Shown here piece after piece: positions 34,880-43,144 of a stretch of DNA of 52,292 nucleotides. The stretch lies in the NCBI GenBank assembly GCA_016210565.1, contig JACQUA010000393.1, forward strand, positions 1 through 52,292. Reading direction: 5' to 3'. A model generated the notes under the pieces. The model did no database searches and was not told the origin of the DNA. It saw nothing but the letters and a program-made list of their open reading frames with translations. The translations under genes were made by a program, and so were the position numbers. How positions within the stretch are numbered: position 1 is the first letter of the stretch; the number at the start of each line of letters is the position of its first letter. This DNA is from Chloroflexota bacterium. GTDB lineage: Bacteria; Chloroflexota; Dehalococcoidia; JACQUA01.

Positions 34880-36721
34880 ATGCTCACCAAAGTTGACCCC
34901 ATAACCTTTGAAATCATCAGGCACAAACTGTGGCAGATCACCGATGAAATGGGCTTGACCCTGAAGAGAGTATCGGGTTCGCCCACCACGACCGAGGCCC
35001 ATGATTTCATGGTAGGTCTTTACCGCGCCAACGGTGACATCCTTGTCGCCGGGGCAGGGGCCACCTGGCACATCGTATGCGCGTCGGCGGCCTGTAAGAG
35101 CATACTCAACCGCTTCGGCGTTGAGGGCGTCGGCGAGGATGACATATTCTTGCTCAATGATCCCTACATTGCCGCGTACCATCAGTCTGATGTCTACATA
35201 ATTACACCCATCCACTTCAAGGGCCAACTGGCAGGCTGGTCGGCAAACTTTACCCATGTGACCGATATCGGCGGCATAGACCCGGGAGGAATGTGCCCTC
35301 GCGCCACCGAGGTATTTCACGAGGGACTTCGAATCCCGGGAGTCAAAATAGCCGAGCGAGGGCGCTTCCGCTGGGATGTCATGGAGGCCTTGCTCAACAT
35401 GACCCGAGACCCGGGCATGACCAGCCTGGACCTGCGCTCTGAGATTGCCGCCAATAATGTCGCCAAAACGAGATTGCGGGAGCTTGTCGACAAGTATGGA
35501 ATGGAAACGGTGGACGCGGTGGCGGCAGGCATGATTGAACATTCGGAGTCATTGCTACGGCGCCGGCTGATGAAACTTCCCGACGGCGCCTGGCATGCCC
35601 TGTCATACATCGATACCGATCTCCCGGACCTTTTCTACAGGATGCAACTCTGCCTGACCAAGAAGGGAGATCAGCTAGTTTTTGACTTCGCCGGTTCGAG
35701 TCCCCAGGCGGCCAAAGGCATCAACTGTACTTATCTGGGAACATTGGGCAGTGTTTACGCCGCGGTAGCCACCCAGTTGGCCTATGACACGGCGTGGAAC
35801 GAAGGACTGCTCAAGCCAATAGTGGTCAAAACCCCCGAGGGTTCGGTGGTAAGCTCCAAGTACCCGGCGCCGGTATCAATGGCCACCATCACTGCGGGAC
35901 ATCTTTCGTTACTGCTGGCCGGAGAAGTCCTATCCAAGATGCTATGCAGCAGCGACCTCTCGAGAGATGAGGGTATGGCTACCTGGGTTGGCGGCATCCA
36001 ATCGGTGCGACCTTCCGGTCTGGGCAGGGAAGGCCGTCCCTACATGGTCGCCATCCTGCATATCATGGCGGGAAGCGGGGGAGCCCGGAGCTTCAGCGAT
36101 GGCGTGGACACCGGGGGCATGTTCGCTTATCCCATCAGTTCGGGGCCAAACGTGGAGAGCTATGAACTGAACTATCCTATCCTTCACCTTTTCAGGAGAC
36201 AGACTCCTGATTCAGGAGGACCGGGCAAATACCGGGGAGGAATGTCCGGAGAATACTGTTTCAGGGTGCATGACGCCCCTGAACGCGCCACCAGGATAAC
36301 CGTCTCCGGCATGGGCATAAACGCCATACAGGCGCACGGGCTGCATGGCGGATATCCCGGCGCAAGTGGACAGGTGATCATTTACCAGGATGGGCACATC
36401 GACAACATCAGGTTTGACAATGGGACTTTAACGGCGCCTCAACCCGCACATAGCGTGATACCCTGTCTGGCTTCGTTTGAAATTAAGGAAAGCGATATCG
36501 TGTTTGTAAGGTGGGCCGGCAGCGGCGGCTATGGCGATCCATTGGATAGAGGCCCTTCGTCGGTAACCGGAGACCTGGCGCTCGGAGCAATTTCGCCCTG
36601 GGCGGCCCGGAACATCTACGGTGTGGAACTCGATGCGGCCGGAAACCTTGACGCTGAGAAGACCCTGATGCTGCGCCAGGCCATCAAAAAGGGCCGGCTG
36701 CAGAATGGACGCATGCCGTAA
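34880..36721 (+). CDS. HyuB-type subunit (hydantoinase B / acetophenone carboxylase-like) (1 of 3)
   Basis: 613 aa, ATG start. Family landmarks in order: DPITFEIIRHKLW, NDPYIAAYHQSDVY, GGIDPGGMCPRATEV, GSGGARSFSDGVDTGG, PDSGGPGKYRGGMSGEY and GSGGYGDPLDRG. HyuB subunits pair with HyuA ATPases to hydrolyse cyclic amides such as hydantoins or 5-oxoproline, or to carboxylate acetone and acetophenone. A hyuA gene follows 52 bases downstream. It is closest to the third HyuB at 48083. Confidence 0.92.
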   Translation: MLTKVDPITFEIIRHKLWQITDEMGLTLKRVSGSPTTTEAHDFMVGLYRANGDILVAGAGATWHIVCASAACKSILNRFGVEGVGEDDIFLLNDPYIAAYHQSDVYIITPIHFKGQLAGWSANFTHVTDIGGIDPGGMCPRATEVFHEGLRIPGVKIAERGRFRWDVMEALLNMTRDPGMTSLDLRSEIAANNVAKTRLRELVDKYGMETVDAVAAGMIEHSESLLRRRLMKLPDGAWHALSYIDTDLPDLFYRMQLCLTKKGDQLVFDFAGSSPQAAKGINCTYLGTLGSVYAAVATQLAYDTAWNEGLLKPIVVKTPEGSVVSSKYPAPVSMATITAGHLSLLLAGEVLSKMLCSSDLSRDEGMATWVGGIQSVRPSGLGREGRPYMVAILHIMAGSGGARSFSDGVDTGGMFAYPISSGPNVESYELNYPILHLFRRQTPDSGGPGKYRGGMSGEYCFRVHDAPERATRITVSGMGINAIQAHGLHGGYPGASGQVIIYQDGHIDNIRFDNGTLTAPQPAHSVIPCLASFEIKESDIVFVRWAGSGGYGDPLDRGPSSVTGDLALGAISPWAARNIYGVELDAAGNLDAEKTLMLRQAIKKGRLQNGRMP

Positions 36722-36773
36722 TTTCATGTTCTTTCTTACACGGTAGGCGAGAACTTGATTGGAGGACCATCAT

Positions 36774-38867
36774 ATGTATCTGGTAGGAGTGGACATTGGG
36801 GGCACCTTTACCGATTGCGTCGTCGTCGATGAAGGCGGAAACCTTGCCATCGGCAAAGCCCTTTCCACCCCTCACGATTACTCCCTGGGCGTAATTGAAT
36901 CGATCAAGGCAGCAGGTGAGGACCTGGGCCTTCCCGCGACCGAACTCCTGCGACAGACGACGCTCATCGCCCATGGAACAACAGTGGGGGACAACGCATT
37001 GCTCACCAGGAGCGGCGCAGCCACCGGGCTGATAACAACCCGCGGTTTTGAAGATACGCTGCTGATCATGCGGGGCGGCATGGGACGGGTGGCCGGACTA
37101 AGCGAGACTGAAATGAAACGGCAGTCCAAAACCGATAAACCATTGCCCATTGTACCCAGGACCTTCATCGAGGGTGTGCGGGAAAGAATAGACTATAAAG
37201 GTGCGGTGATAAGTCCTCTGAGCCTGGAAGATGTCAGGCAGGCTGTGGCCCGCCTCCGTGAAAAAGGAGTAGAAGCCATTGCTATTAGCCTGCTATGGTC
37301 GTTCATGAATCCCGCCCATGAACAAGCGATAAGGGCGGTCGTCGAGGAGGTGGCTCCGGAAGTGTTCGTAACTTGCTCCCATGAAGTCGCCCCTGTTCTG
37401 GGAGAATATGAGCGTACCTCTACGGTGGCCATTAATGCCTATCTAGGCCCCAAGGTGAGCCGGTACCTGGACTCACTGGTGGGCAGGCTCAACAGCAATG
37501 GGTTCGGTAAAGAAACCCTGGTGATGCAAGCTTATGGAGGACTGGTGCCGGTCCGCGAGGCGCAGCGTCGTCCTGTCGCCACGATAGAATCCGGACCGGC
37601 CGCCGGCGTGATCGCTTCCATGTTCGTTGGCAATAATCTGGGTCATAAGGACATAATCGCGGCCGATATGGGAGGCACTACTTTTAAGTTGGGAGTGGTG
37701 TCAGGGGGCAAGGTATTCCGGGAGAACAAACCGGTGTATGGCCGCTATCACGTACTGTGCCCGAAAATGGATATACAGAGCATTGGCGCGGGAGGCGGCA
37801 GTATTGCCTGGTTGGAAGGCCATACCGGGCTACTGAAGGTAGGTCCCACCAGCGCCGGGGCAAGCCCCGGACCGGCGTGCTATGACCTCGGCGGAGTTGA
37901 GCCCACTGTAACCGATGCCGACCTGCTGCTGGGTTATTATCCCGATTATCTGCTCGGCGGAAAGATGCGCCTGAACAGGCAAAAGGCGCTGGACTCGGTG
38001 GGAGACCGGCTGGCTGGAAAGCTGGCAATGGATGTCACCAGGACCGCTGCGGCAATAAAACGGATCACCGACTCTCAGATGTCAGACCTGATCAGAAAAA
38101 ACACGGTATACCGGGGACTGGACCCTCGCGAGTTCATCCTGTACGCCTACGGGGGCGCCGGACCGCTACACGCCGGCGCCTTCTGCCGGGAACTGGGGAT
38201 AAAGAAGGTTGTCATTCCCATAACGGCGTCAGTCAACGGGGCGCTGGGATTGGTGGGTTCGGACATAGTGCATGAATATCAGCTGTTTGATCGATGCGCG
38301 ATACCCGCGGATCCAACCAGGATCAACAGCAACTTCCAGCGGCTTGAAGCAGCCGGCCTGGAACAACTAAGCTCCGATGGGGTGGAACGAGAGAACGTTA
38401 CGCTGGAGCGGTGCGTCTACCTGCGTTACAAGAGGCAAACGCATGAACTGGCCACCCCGGTCCCGCAGAAAGAAGTTTTGACCGAACAGGACATGGCGCA
38501 GGTATACGACCTATTCGAAACTCTCTACGAGCACGAGTATGGAAAAGGATCCGCCTATCGCGACGCCGGCATGGAAATGGTCACCTTTGAAGTGCGGGCG
38601 ATTGGGAGACTCGCCAAACCCAGGATGGCGCGCTACCCTCAGAGTGCGGCATCTGCGGGGAAAGCACTGAAGGCAAAGCGGCCTGTGTTCTGGGAAACGG
38701 AAGACCGGGAAATGCTGACGGCTATCTATGATTTCATCAATCTTGACTCCGGAAGTACCATAGATGGACCTTCTATTATCGAGACCCCGGTAACTACCAT
38801 TGCCGTTTACCCGGACCAATCAGGATACTTGGATGAATTCAAAAATGTCCATATTGCCATCAAATAG
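36774..38867 (+). CDS. HyuA-type ATPase subunit (hydantoinase A / acetophenone carboxylase-like) (1 of 2)
   Basis: 697 aa from ATG 36774, with GGAGGA at 36761-36766. The actin/HSP70-like nucleotide fold shows phosphate loops GVDIGGTFTD at the N-terminus and DMGGTTFKLG from D298. The GAGGGSIAW and VGPTSAGASPGPACY blocks are characteristic of the family. With HyuB it would couple ATP hydrolysis to carboxylation or ring opening in the cytoplasm. It is followed by a nitrilase-family amidase, consistent with a hydantoin-like route. Confidence 0.92.
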   Translation: MYLVGVDIGGTFTDCVVVDEGGNLAIGKALSTPHDYSLGVIESIKAAGEDLGLPATELLRQTTLIAHGTTVGDNALLTRSGAATGLITTRGFEDTLLIMRGGMGRVAGLSETEMKRQSKTDKPLPIVPRTFIEGVRERIDYKGAVISPLSLEDVRQAVARLREKGVEAIAISLLWSFMNPAHEQAIRAVVEEVAPEVFVTCSHEVAPVLGEYERTSTVAINAYLGPKVSRYLDSLVGRLNSNGFGKETLVMQAYGGLVPVREAQRRPVATIESGPAAGVIASMFVGNNLGHKDIIAADMGGTTFKLGVVSGGKVFRENKPVYGRYHVLCPKMDIQSIGAGGGSIAWLEGHTGLLKVGPTSAGASPGPACYDLGGVEPTVTDADLLLGYYPDYLLGGKMRLNRQKALDSVGDRLAGKLAMDVTRTAAAIKRITDSQMSDLIRKNTVYRGLDPREFILYAYGGAGPLHAGAFCRELGIKKVVIPITASVNGALGLVGSDIVHEYQLFDRCAIPADPTRINSNFQRLEAAGLEQLSSDGVERENVTLERCVYLRYKRQTHELATPVPQKEVLTEQDMAQVYDLFETLYEHEYGKGSAYRDAGMEMVTFEVRAIGRLAKPRMARYPQSAASAGKALKAKRPVFWETEDREMLTAIYDFINLDSGSTIDGPSIIETPVTTIAVYPDQSGYLDEFKNVHIAIK

Positions 38868-38885
38868 AAAAAGGAGACTGAGCCA

Positions 38886-39764
38886 ATGGACCGCAAAATA
38901 AGAGTCTCGGTGGTGCAAATGGCGCCCGCCAGTGAGGACAAAGAAAAGAACATAGCCCGGCTTCTTTCCTTGGTGGAGAAGGCAGCCGCCGGCAATCCGG
39001 ATTTCATACTGCTCCCGGAACTATGTACCACCCCCTACTGGTGTAACCTGCCGTTTTCAAAAGCATACGCCAAGTGGGCCGAGCCAATACCCGGCCCTGC
39101 CACCATGGCCTTTGCCGCCAAGGCCAAAGAGTTGGGGACGCACATCATTCTTCCCATTTTCGAGAGAGGAAAGGTGGAAGGAGAGAATTATAACAGCGCT
39201 ATCTTGATCGGACCTGATGGCGAGGTCATTCCGGGGACATTGCCCGATGGCTCTAAGGTCCACTGTTACCGGAAGAACAACCCGGGGGAAATGATCGAAG
39301 ATGGCAATGCCAATTTGGAATCATACTACTTCAGAGACGGTTGGGGCTACCCCATTTACGAAACAAAAGGACTCCGCGTGGGCATCCTCATTTGCCGTGA
39401 CCGCTGGGTACCCGAAGCATGGAGAGTCCTCGCGTTACAGGATGCCAAGATTATTTTCGTACCCGTGGCGTCGTGGGGGCTCAGGGTCGAATCGTTCGTC
39501 CGGACGATGCGCACCTGGGCCCAGGAAAACCAGCTCTTCGGCGTAGGGTGCAACCGCGCCGGCGTGGAAGGGAAAAACAGATTCTATGGCTTAAGCTGCA
39601 TCGTCGGACCTAAAGGTGAGGTGATTGCCGAAGCCCCGGAGATGGAGCCAGCCATCATTTCGGGAGAGATGGACCTTGAAGAAATCAGCGATCTGAGGGC
39701 GTCCAGCAATGTCTTCAAGATCAGGCGCCCCGAACTCTATGGACTAATAACAGAACGACGTTAA
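38886..39764 (+). CDS. Nitrilase-superfamily C-N hydrolase (N-carbamoyl amidohydrolase-like)
   Basis: 292 aa, ATG start with AAAAGGAG upstream. The catalytic triad is visible as E45 (LLPEL), K130 (CYRKNN) and C170 (LICRDRW). The ICRDRWVPEAWR run and about 290-aa length fit the N-carbamoylputrescine / beta-ureidopropionase-like branch more than true nitrilases. It would release ammonia or carbamate from an acyclic amide, for example the product of the cyclic amidohydrolase at 19713. Next to hyuA, it supports breakdown of a nitrogen-containing ring. Substrate not determinable. Confidence 0.9.
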   Translation: MDRKIRVSVVQMAPASEDKEKNIARLLSLVEKAAAGNPDFILLPELCTTPYWCNLPFSKAYAKWAEPIPGPATMAFAAKAKELGTHIILPIFERGKVEGENYNSAILIGPDGEVIPGTLPDGSKVHCYRKNNPGEMIEDGNANLESYYFRDGWGYPIYETKGLRVGILICRDRWVPEAWRVLALQDAKIIFVPVASWGLRVESFVRTMRTWAQENQLFGVGCNRAGVEGKNRFYGLSCIVGPKGEVIAEAPEMEPAIISGEMDLEEISDLRASSNVFKIRRPELYGLITERR

Positions 39765-39787
39765 GCAAATAAAATTGGAGGATGACA

Positions 39788-40957
39788 ATGAAGACTCTTG
39801 TAGGCGTTTTCCCTGGTCTGCTGCTCATTGCACTGCTCCTGCTTCTCTCCTGCCGCCCGGGTGAATCAGGAGCGGAGACGCCGAAAACTGCCCCGGGTAA
39901 ACCGACCGCTGCTTCGAAAACAGCCGGGGAAACGGAGTGGGCCAATGTCCTGGAGGCAGCCAGGAAAGAAGGATCGGTCTCTTTGTATAACACCGCCTGG
40001 CCTTCATCGGTACGCGCGGCTTTGAGCCAGGCATTCAAAGACAAGTTCGGCATAAGCCTCGAATTTTCTCCTTTTTCCAGGGGGGCCGAGCTGATGGCCA
40101 AGGTGCAGGAAGAAAAGCGGGCCGGGCTTTACATTGCCGATGTTTTCGGGGCAGGTGGAACCACCCTCATAGCCTCGATGAAACCAGCATCCCTTCTTGG
40201 CCACTTTGAACCCATCCTGCTTCTTCCCGAAGTAACTGACGCCAAACGCTGGACCGGTGAAAAAGTACCCTTCCTTGACAAGGATAAACTCGCCGTAGGC
40301 ATGCTCGCGAACATAGAACGGAATATTGTCTACAATACTGACCTTGTTAAAGGGGGAGATATAACAGCTTTCAAAGACCTGTTGAAGCCTCAATATAAGG
40401 GCAAGATCACTTTGAATGACCCTTCCGTCTCCGGGACAGGGAACGCCTTCATGACATTTTTGGCCACAAATCTCTGGGACGTGGAGGCGGCCAGGGACTT
40501 TTTGCGCCAACTGGTGAAACAACAGGAGGTAGTTATTCAGCGCGACCACCGGACCCACGTTGAAACCGTCTCACGGGGAAAATATGCCATCGGCCTTGCC
40601 CCTTCGAGCCAGTTTATTGTCGAGTTTCTCAATGCCAGGGCACCGATCGATATCCTTATTTTGAAGGAGGGCACTCTGGTGACCCCGTCGGCCGGAGCCC
40701 TGGCCGTGCCGACCCAATTTGCTCATCCCAATGCTGCCAGGGTCTTTACTAATTGGCTCTTGAGTAAAGACGGGCAAACCGTATTCACCAAAAGTTGGGG
40801 AATCCCAAGCCTGCGCATTGACGTCCCAACAGAAGGGTTTATTCCCGCAATCCTGGCCCAACCCGGCGAAAAGCTTTTCGTGCAGGATGAGAACACCATA
40901 ATGTTCCAGGGCAAGATGCTGGATGTGGCCAAAGAAGTTATGGGGCAGAGTAAATAG
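39788..40957 (+). CDS. Solute-binding lipoprotein, ABC family 1 / iron-type fold, divergent subgroup (11 of 12)
   Basis: 389 aa from ATG 39788, seven bases after GGAG; ATG 39782 is too close to the ribosome site. Lipobox LLSC with C22. It shares EFSPFSRGAELMAKVQ, NDPSVSGTGNAF and RIDVPTEGF with the copies at 17190 and 45293. It lies between the amidase and the second hyuA. The change from PTDFLEPE to PTEGFIP near the C-terminus marks this subgroup and may alter the ligand pocket. Confidence 0.88.
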   Translation: MKTLVGVFPGLLLIALLLLLSCRPGESGAETPKTAPGKPTAASKTAGETEWANVLEAARKEGSVSLYNTAWPSSVRAALSQAFKDKFGISLEFSPFSRGAELMAKVQEEKRAGLYIADVFGAGGTTLIASMKPASLLGHFEPILLLPEVTDAKRWTGEKVPFLDKDKLAVGMLANIERNIVYNTDLVKGGDITAFKDLLKPQYKGKITLNDPSVSGTGNAFMTFLATNLWDVEAARDFLRQLVKQQEVVIQRDHRTHVETVSRGKYAIGLAPSSQFIVEFLNARAPIDILILKEGTLVTPSAGALAVPTQFAHPNAARVFTNWLLSKDGQTVFTKSWGIPSLRIDVPTEGFIPAILAQPGEKLFVQDENTIMFQGKMLDVAKEVMGQSK

Positions 40958-40986
40958 GGTCTTTATGCCGGGCGTGATATCGCAGC

Positions 40987-41001
40987 AGGGCGATCCGCCC
41001 T
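40987..41001 (+). promoter_or_regulatory. Small perfect hairpin upstream of the second hyuA
   Basis: AGGGCG (40987-40992) and CGCCCT (40996-41001) form a 6-bp GC-rich stem with an ATC loop, ending 19 bases before the hyuA ATG at 41021. No U-tract follows, so it is not a standard terminator. It could stabilise a processed mRNA end, bind a protein, or be chance; it lies in one of the few non-coding gaps of the array (63 bases). Confidence 0.25.
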
Positions 41002-41020
41002 ATCAGAAAGCGGGAACATC

Positions 41021-43144
41021 ATGACCTACGTGATTGGGGTCGACATAGGCGGTACGTTCACTGACACTGTGGTCGTGGACGATGCGGGCAGAGCAGAATT
41101 TGGCAAATCTCTGTCGACGCCTTCGGACTTCACCGGTGGAATACTGAACAGTCTGGCCGTTGCCGCCGAACGCATCGGAATTACCACCGCCCGGCTGCTC
41201 GAAGATACAAGGCTCTTCCTGCACAGCACCACCATCGCGGAAAATGCGATAGTGGATGGCGCCCTGGCAAAAAGCGGACTGCTCGTTACCCGGGGTTTTG
41301 AAAACACCCTTTACATGATGCGCGGCGGCTACGGCCGGTGGTCTGGACTCAGTGATGACGAAAAGAAGGACCCCATTTACCAGGATAAGCCGCCTCCGCT
41401 GGTCCCGGTTAGGATGACCCGGGGCATCAGGGAAAGGACAGACACCAACGGACGGGTCCTGGTCAGGCCCGCCGAAAACGAGGTCAGGGCCGCCGTAGGA
41501 GACTTGATCCGGCATGGCGCCGAATCGGTGGGAGTCAGTTTTCTCTGGTCTTTTCGCAATGCCGAAAACGAAAACACGGTAAGACGGATCATCAAGCAGG
41601 CCTTCCCCGGGCTTTTCTTCAGTATCTCGAGTGAGATCGCGCCCATCATGGGCGAATACGAGAGGACTTCAACCGTGGCACTGAACGTGGGTTTGGGTCC
41701 CATGGTTTCCAAATATCTAGATAATCTTCAAAAGAGACTAAAGGAGAATGGTTTTTCGGGCAAGATGCTGATTATGCAGGCTTACGGGGGGCTGCTGGCG
41801 GCTGAGGAGTGCTCTTCTCGCTGCGTGGGTCTGATCGAATCGGGACCGGTGAGCGGGTTGGTAGGGACGAAGCTCCTGGGGAAGAGGATGAGTCATAGCA
41901 ACGTCATTGCTATCGACATTGGGGGGACTACGTTCAAGGTCGGCGTTATCAATGAAGGAGCTATCGAATATCAGCGGGAACCCATGGTGCTGCGTTATCA
42001 TTACGCGCTGCCCAAAATGGACGTTGTTTCTTTGGGTGTCGCCGGTGGAAGCATCGTTTCCCTGGATACCAGGACCAATATGCCCAGGGTCGGCCCGCAA
42101 AGCGCCGGGGCCTCCCCGGGGCCATTATGCTACGGTTTCGGCGGCCGTGAGCCGACATTGACCGATGTTGACCTGATCCTGGGATACCTCAACTCCGAGT
42201 TCTTCCTGGGCGGCCACATGAAGTTGCGGACGGAAGATACCCTGAGAACTTTCAAAAAGAAAATTGCGGACCCGCTGGGCATGGATGTAATGCAGGCGGC
42301 CGGCGCCATCAGCCGCCTTGCCAATAGCCTGATCTATGACCTGCTTCATAAAGTAACAGTGTCCCGCGGCCTTGACCCAAGGGAGTACATGTTATTCTCT
42401 TACGGGGGAACAGCCGGGATGCATGCAGCAGACATAGCTGAAGAGCTTGGAGTAAAAGGGGTGGTCATTCCCCACTCGGCATCCGTCCACGGGGCGTTTG
42501 GCCTGGTTAGCGCTGACGTCATCTATGAAGACCAGTATACGCAGCCGATGCAGGTTCCGGTCAAGCCGGCCGAGATCAACAGTATCTTTGCGCGGCTGAC
42601 GGACCGGGTTAAGGCCCAGCTAAAGTCGAGCGACTTTGTTGAAGACAACATCCTTGTCCGCCGTTCCATCGATATGAGGTTCCGGCGCCAGGTGCATCTG
42701 GTCACTACGCCGGTGGAAACCGCGGGCGACCTGGATGAAACTGAGCTTGCGGGAATAAACGAACTCTTCATAAGCCTTTACCAGAACAGGTACGGAAAAG
42801 ATTCGGCTTTCAGGGAGGCCGGAATAGAGCTGGTGACTTTCAGGGTAAGGGGGGTGGGACTGTTGCGGAAACCCGAGTCCAGAGGAGAGCCGCGGGGGCC
42901 GGCGGTGCCAGACCGGGCTTTTCTAGGAACGAGGCAAGCCTATTTCAAAAAGGCACGGCGTTCGCTGGAAGCTAGGACTTACGATTATGTGAAGCTACAC
43001 CCCGGCAACCGCATCGAAGGCCCGGCGATCATCTGGACCCCTATTACGACCATCGTGGTCAACCCGGGGCAGAAAGCGTTTTGCGATTCGTACAAGAATA
43101 TCTTGATCACGTGGTCAGCGAGAGGTCTTAACGGCAATGGTTAA
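41021..43144 (+). CDS. HyuA-type ATPase subunit (hydantoinase A / acetophenone carboxylase-like) (2 of 2)
   Basis: 707 aa, ATG start. Phosphate loops are GVDIGGTFTD near the N-terminus and DIGGTTFKVG from D299. It keeps VGPQSAGASPGPLCY but has SLGVAGGSIVSL where copy 1 has SIGAGGGSIAWL. It overlaps the downstream hyuB by eight bases, so this pair is translated together, unlike the first pair, where hyuB comes first. The adjoining hyuB carries a fused zinc domain. Confidence 0.92.
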   Translation: MTYVIGVDIGGTFTDTVVVDDAGRAEFGKSLSTPSDFTGGILNSLAVAAERIGITTARLLEDTRLFLHSTTIAENAIVDGALAKSGLLVTRGFENTLYMMRGGYGRWSGLSDDEKKDPIYQDKPPPLVPVRMTRGIRERTDTNGRVLVRPAENEVRAAVGDLIRHGAESVGVSFLWSFRNAENENTVRRIIKQAFPGLFFSISSEIAPIMGEYERTSTVALNVGLGPMVSKYLDNLQKRLKENGFSGKMLIMQAYGGLLAAEECSSRCVGLIESGPVSGLVGTKLLGKRMSHSNVIAIDIGGTTFKVGVINEGAIEYQREPMVLRYHYALPKMDVVSLGVAGGSIVSLDTRTNMPRVGPQSAGASPGPLCYGFGGREPTLTDVDLILGYLNSEFFLGGHMKLRTEDTLRTFKKKIADPLGMDVMQAAGAISRLANSLIYDLLHKVTVSRGLDPREYMLFSYGGTAGMHAADIAEELGVKGVVIPHSASVHGAFGLVSADVIYEDQYTQPMQVPVKPAEINSIFARLTDRVKAQLKSSDFVEDNILVRRSIDMRFRRQVHLVTTPVETAGDLDETELAGINELFISLYQNRYGKDSAFREAGIELVTFRVRGVGLLRKPESRGEPRGPAVPDRAFLGTRQAYFKKARRSLEARTYDYVKLHPGNRIEGPAIIWTPITTIVVNPGQKAFCDSYKNILITWSARGLNGNG

